Positions 25,352 through 25,624 of a stretch of DNA of 25,624 nt are shown piece after piece; position 1 is the stretch's first letter; every line of letters begins with the position of its first letter. Below the pieces are notes generated by a model. The model had not been told where the DNA came from. It did no database searches and worked only from the letters and a program-made list of their open reading frames with translations. The stretch comes from CAYJRR01 sp964372275 [NCBI: uncultured bacterium] (GTDB lineage Bacteria; CAYJRR01): positions 1 through 25,624 of the forward strand of contig CAYJRR010000068.1 of assembly GCA_964372275.1 (NCBI GenBank). Direction: 5' to 3'. Position numbers and translations under genes: made by a program.

Positions 25352-25357
25352 ATCATA
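25352..25357 (-). promoter_or_regulatory. Candidate -10 element (TATGAT) for the methyltransferase gene
   Basis: On the minus strand TATGAT ends 8 bases before ATG 25343, leaving no space for a Shine-Dalgarno in the mRNA. No clear -35 hexamer is present 17 bases upstream. Confidence 0.45.
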
Positions 25358-25447
25358 GATGAATGGAGCCGGATCGTGACGGGGGCGGAGATCGTGGGCT
25401 GCCATCGCCCAGTACGGGTCCTAGCGGGGACGACCTTGCGAAACGGC

Positions 25448-25624
25448 ATGCGATCCATCCATCCCGGCGAGATTCTTCGCGAGGAGTTCCTCGTCCCTCT
25501 CGGGCTCAGCGCCCGCCAATTGGCGACTCGCCTTCGCGTGCCCACCAATCGCATCACGGGAGTTCTCAACGGTACGCGTTCGGTGACTGCCGACACCGCG
25601 CTCCGGACTACCCCCGAGTTCTTG
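25448..25624 (+). CDS. HigA-family antitoxin, cut by window end
   Basis: The open frame from ATG 25448 gives 59 residues. It begins MRSIHPGEILREEFLVPLG, followed by LSARQLATRLRVP, RITGVLNGTR and VTADTALR. This is the HigA-type HTH_3 (Xre-like) DNA-binding antitoxin pattern, in which the family usually continues LRLARFFG; here the last codons read TTPEFL, slightly off. An in-frame TTG at 25436 is an alternative start. HigA represses its own promoter and neutralises the HigB RNase. No higB fits in the 104 bases upstream, so a partner, if any, must lie beyond the window or is absent. Confidence 0.8.
   Translation, partial: MRSIHPGEILREEFLVPLGLSARQLATRLRVPTNRITGVLNGTRSVTADTALRTTPEFL

Overview
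The window is a gene-dense, high-GC chromosomal segment from a Gram-negative bacterium. Evidence for Gram-negative is a TonB-dependent receptor, several lipoproteins, and beta-barrel-like proteins ending in Phe. Methylmalonyl-CoA epimerase, type I glutamine synthetase with an adenylylation tyrosine, HEAT-repeat proteins and PKD lipoproteins would fit an Acidobacteriota- or Myxococcota-like lineage. That placement is inference from gene style, because no rRNA gene is present.

Layout. (1) 1-2177, plus strand: the 3' part of asnS, an unknown 208-aa gene and a methylmalonyl-CoA epimerase, tightly packed. (2) 5493-2184, minus strand: a four-gene operon of a small membrane protein, a PIN-PhoH ATPase, a HEAT-like membrane-anchored protein and an unknown four-helix membrane protein. 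(3) 5560-7787, plus: a polar amino-acid ABC importer whose binding protein and permease are fused in one chain, followed by its ATPase. (4) 7835-11340, plus: a secreted beta-rich protein, then a PKD plus beta-propeller lipoprotein. (5) 11377-12333, plus: a PfkB-family kinase, convergent with an HU gene (12795-12520, minus) that has a clear sigma70-type promoter. (6) 13029-15079, plus: a TonB-dependent receptor split by a frameshift within a cluster of poly-G runs. (7) 17404-15125, minus: a HEAT-repeat/cyclophilin fusion lipoprotein. (8) 18938-17526, minus: glnA, flanked by inverted copies of a 42-bp repeat. (9) About 19000-20331: a decayed, less GC-rich accessory patch with CACGGAG heptamer arrays, a remnant resembling a TIR-like nucleotide-binding protein, and a GxxExxY gene broken by a stop codon. 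(10) 25343-20303, minus: a methyltransferase, two paralogous envelope proteins, a metallo-beta-lactamase-fold protein with two cyclic-nucleotide-binding domains, and a DUF3006-like gene. (11) 25448 to the end: the start of a HigA-type antitoxin, cut by the window edge.

Most genes are housekeeping or envelope functions. The points most worth a second look are the poly-G frameshift in the receptor, the GxxExxY/CACGGAG patch, the repeats around glnA, the gene pair of envelope lipoproteins with a cyclic-nucleotide-sensing MBL protein, the domain fusions, and the recurring TAnGAT-N8-start-codon arrangement that suggests leaderless mRNAs.
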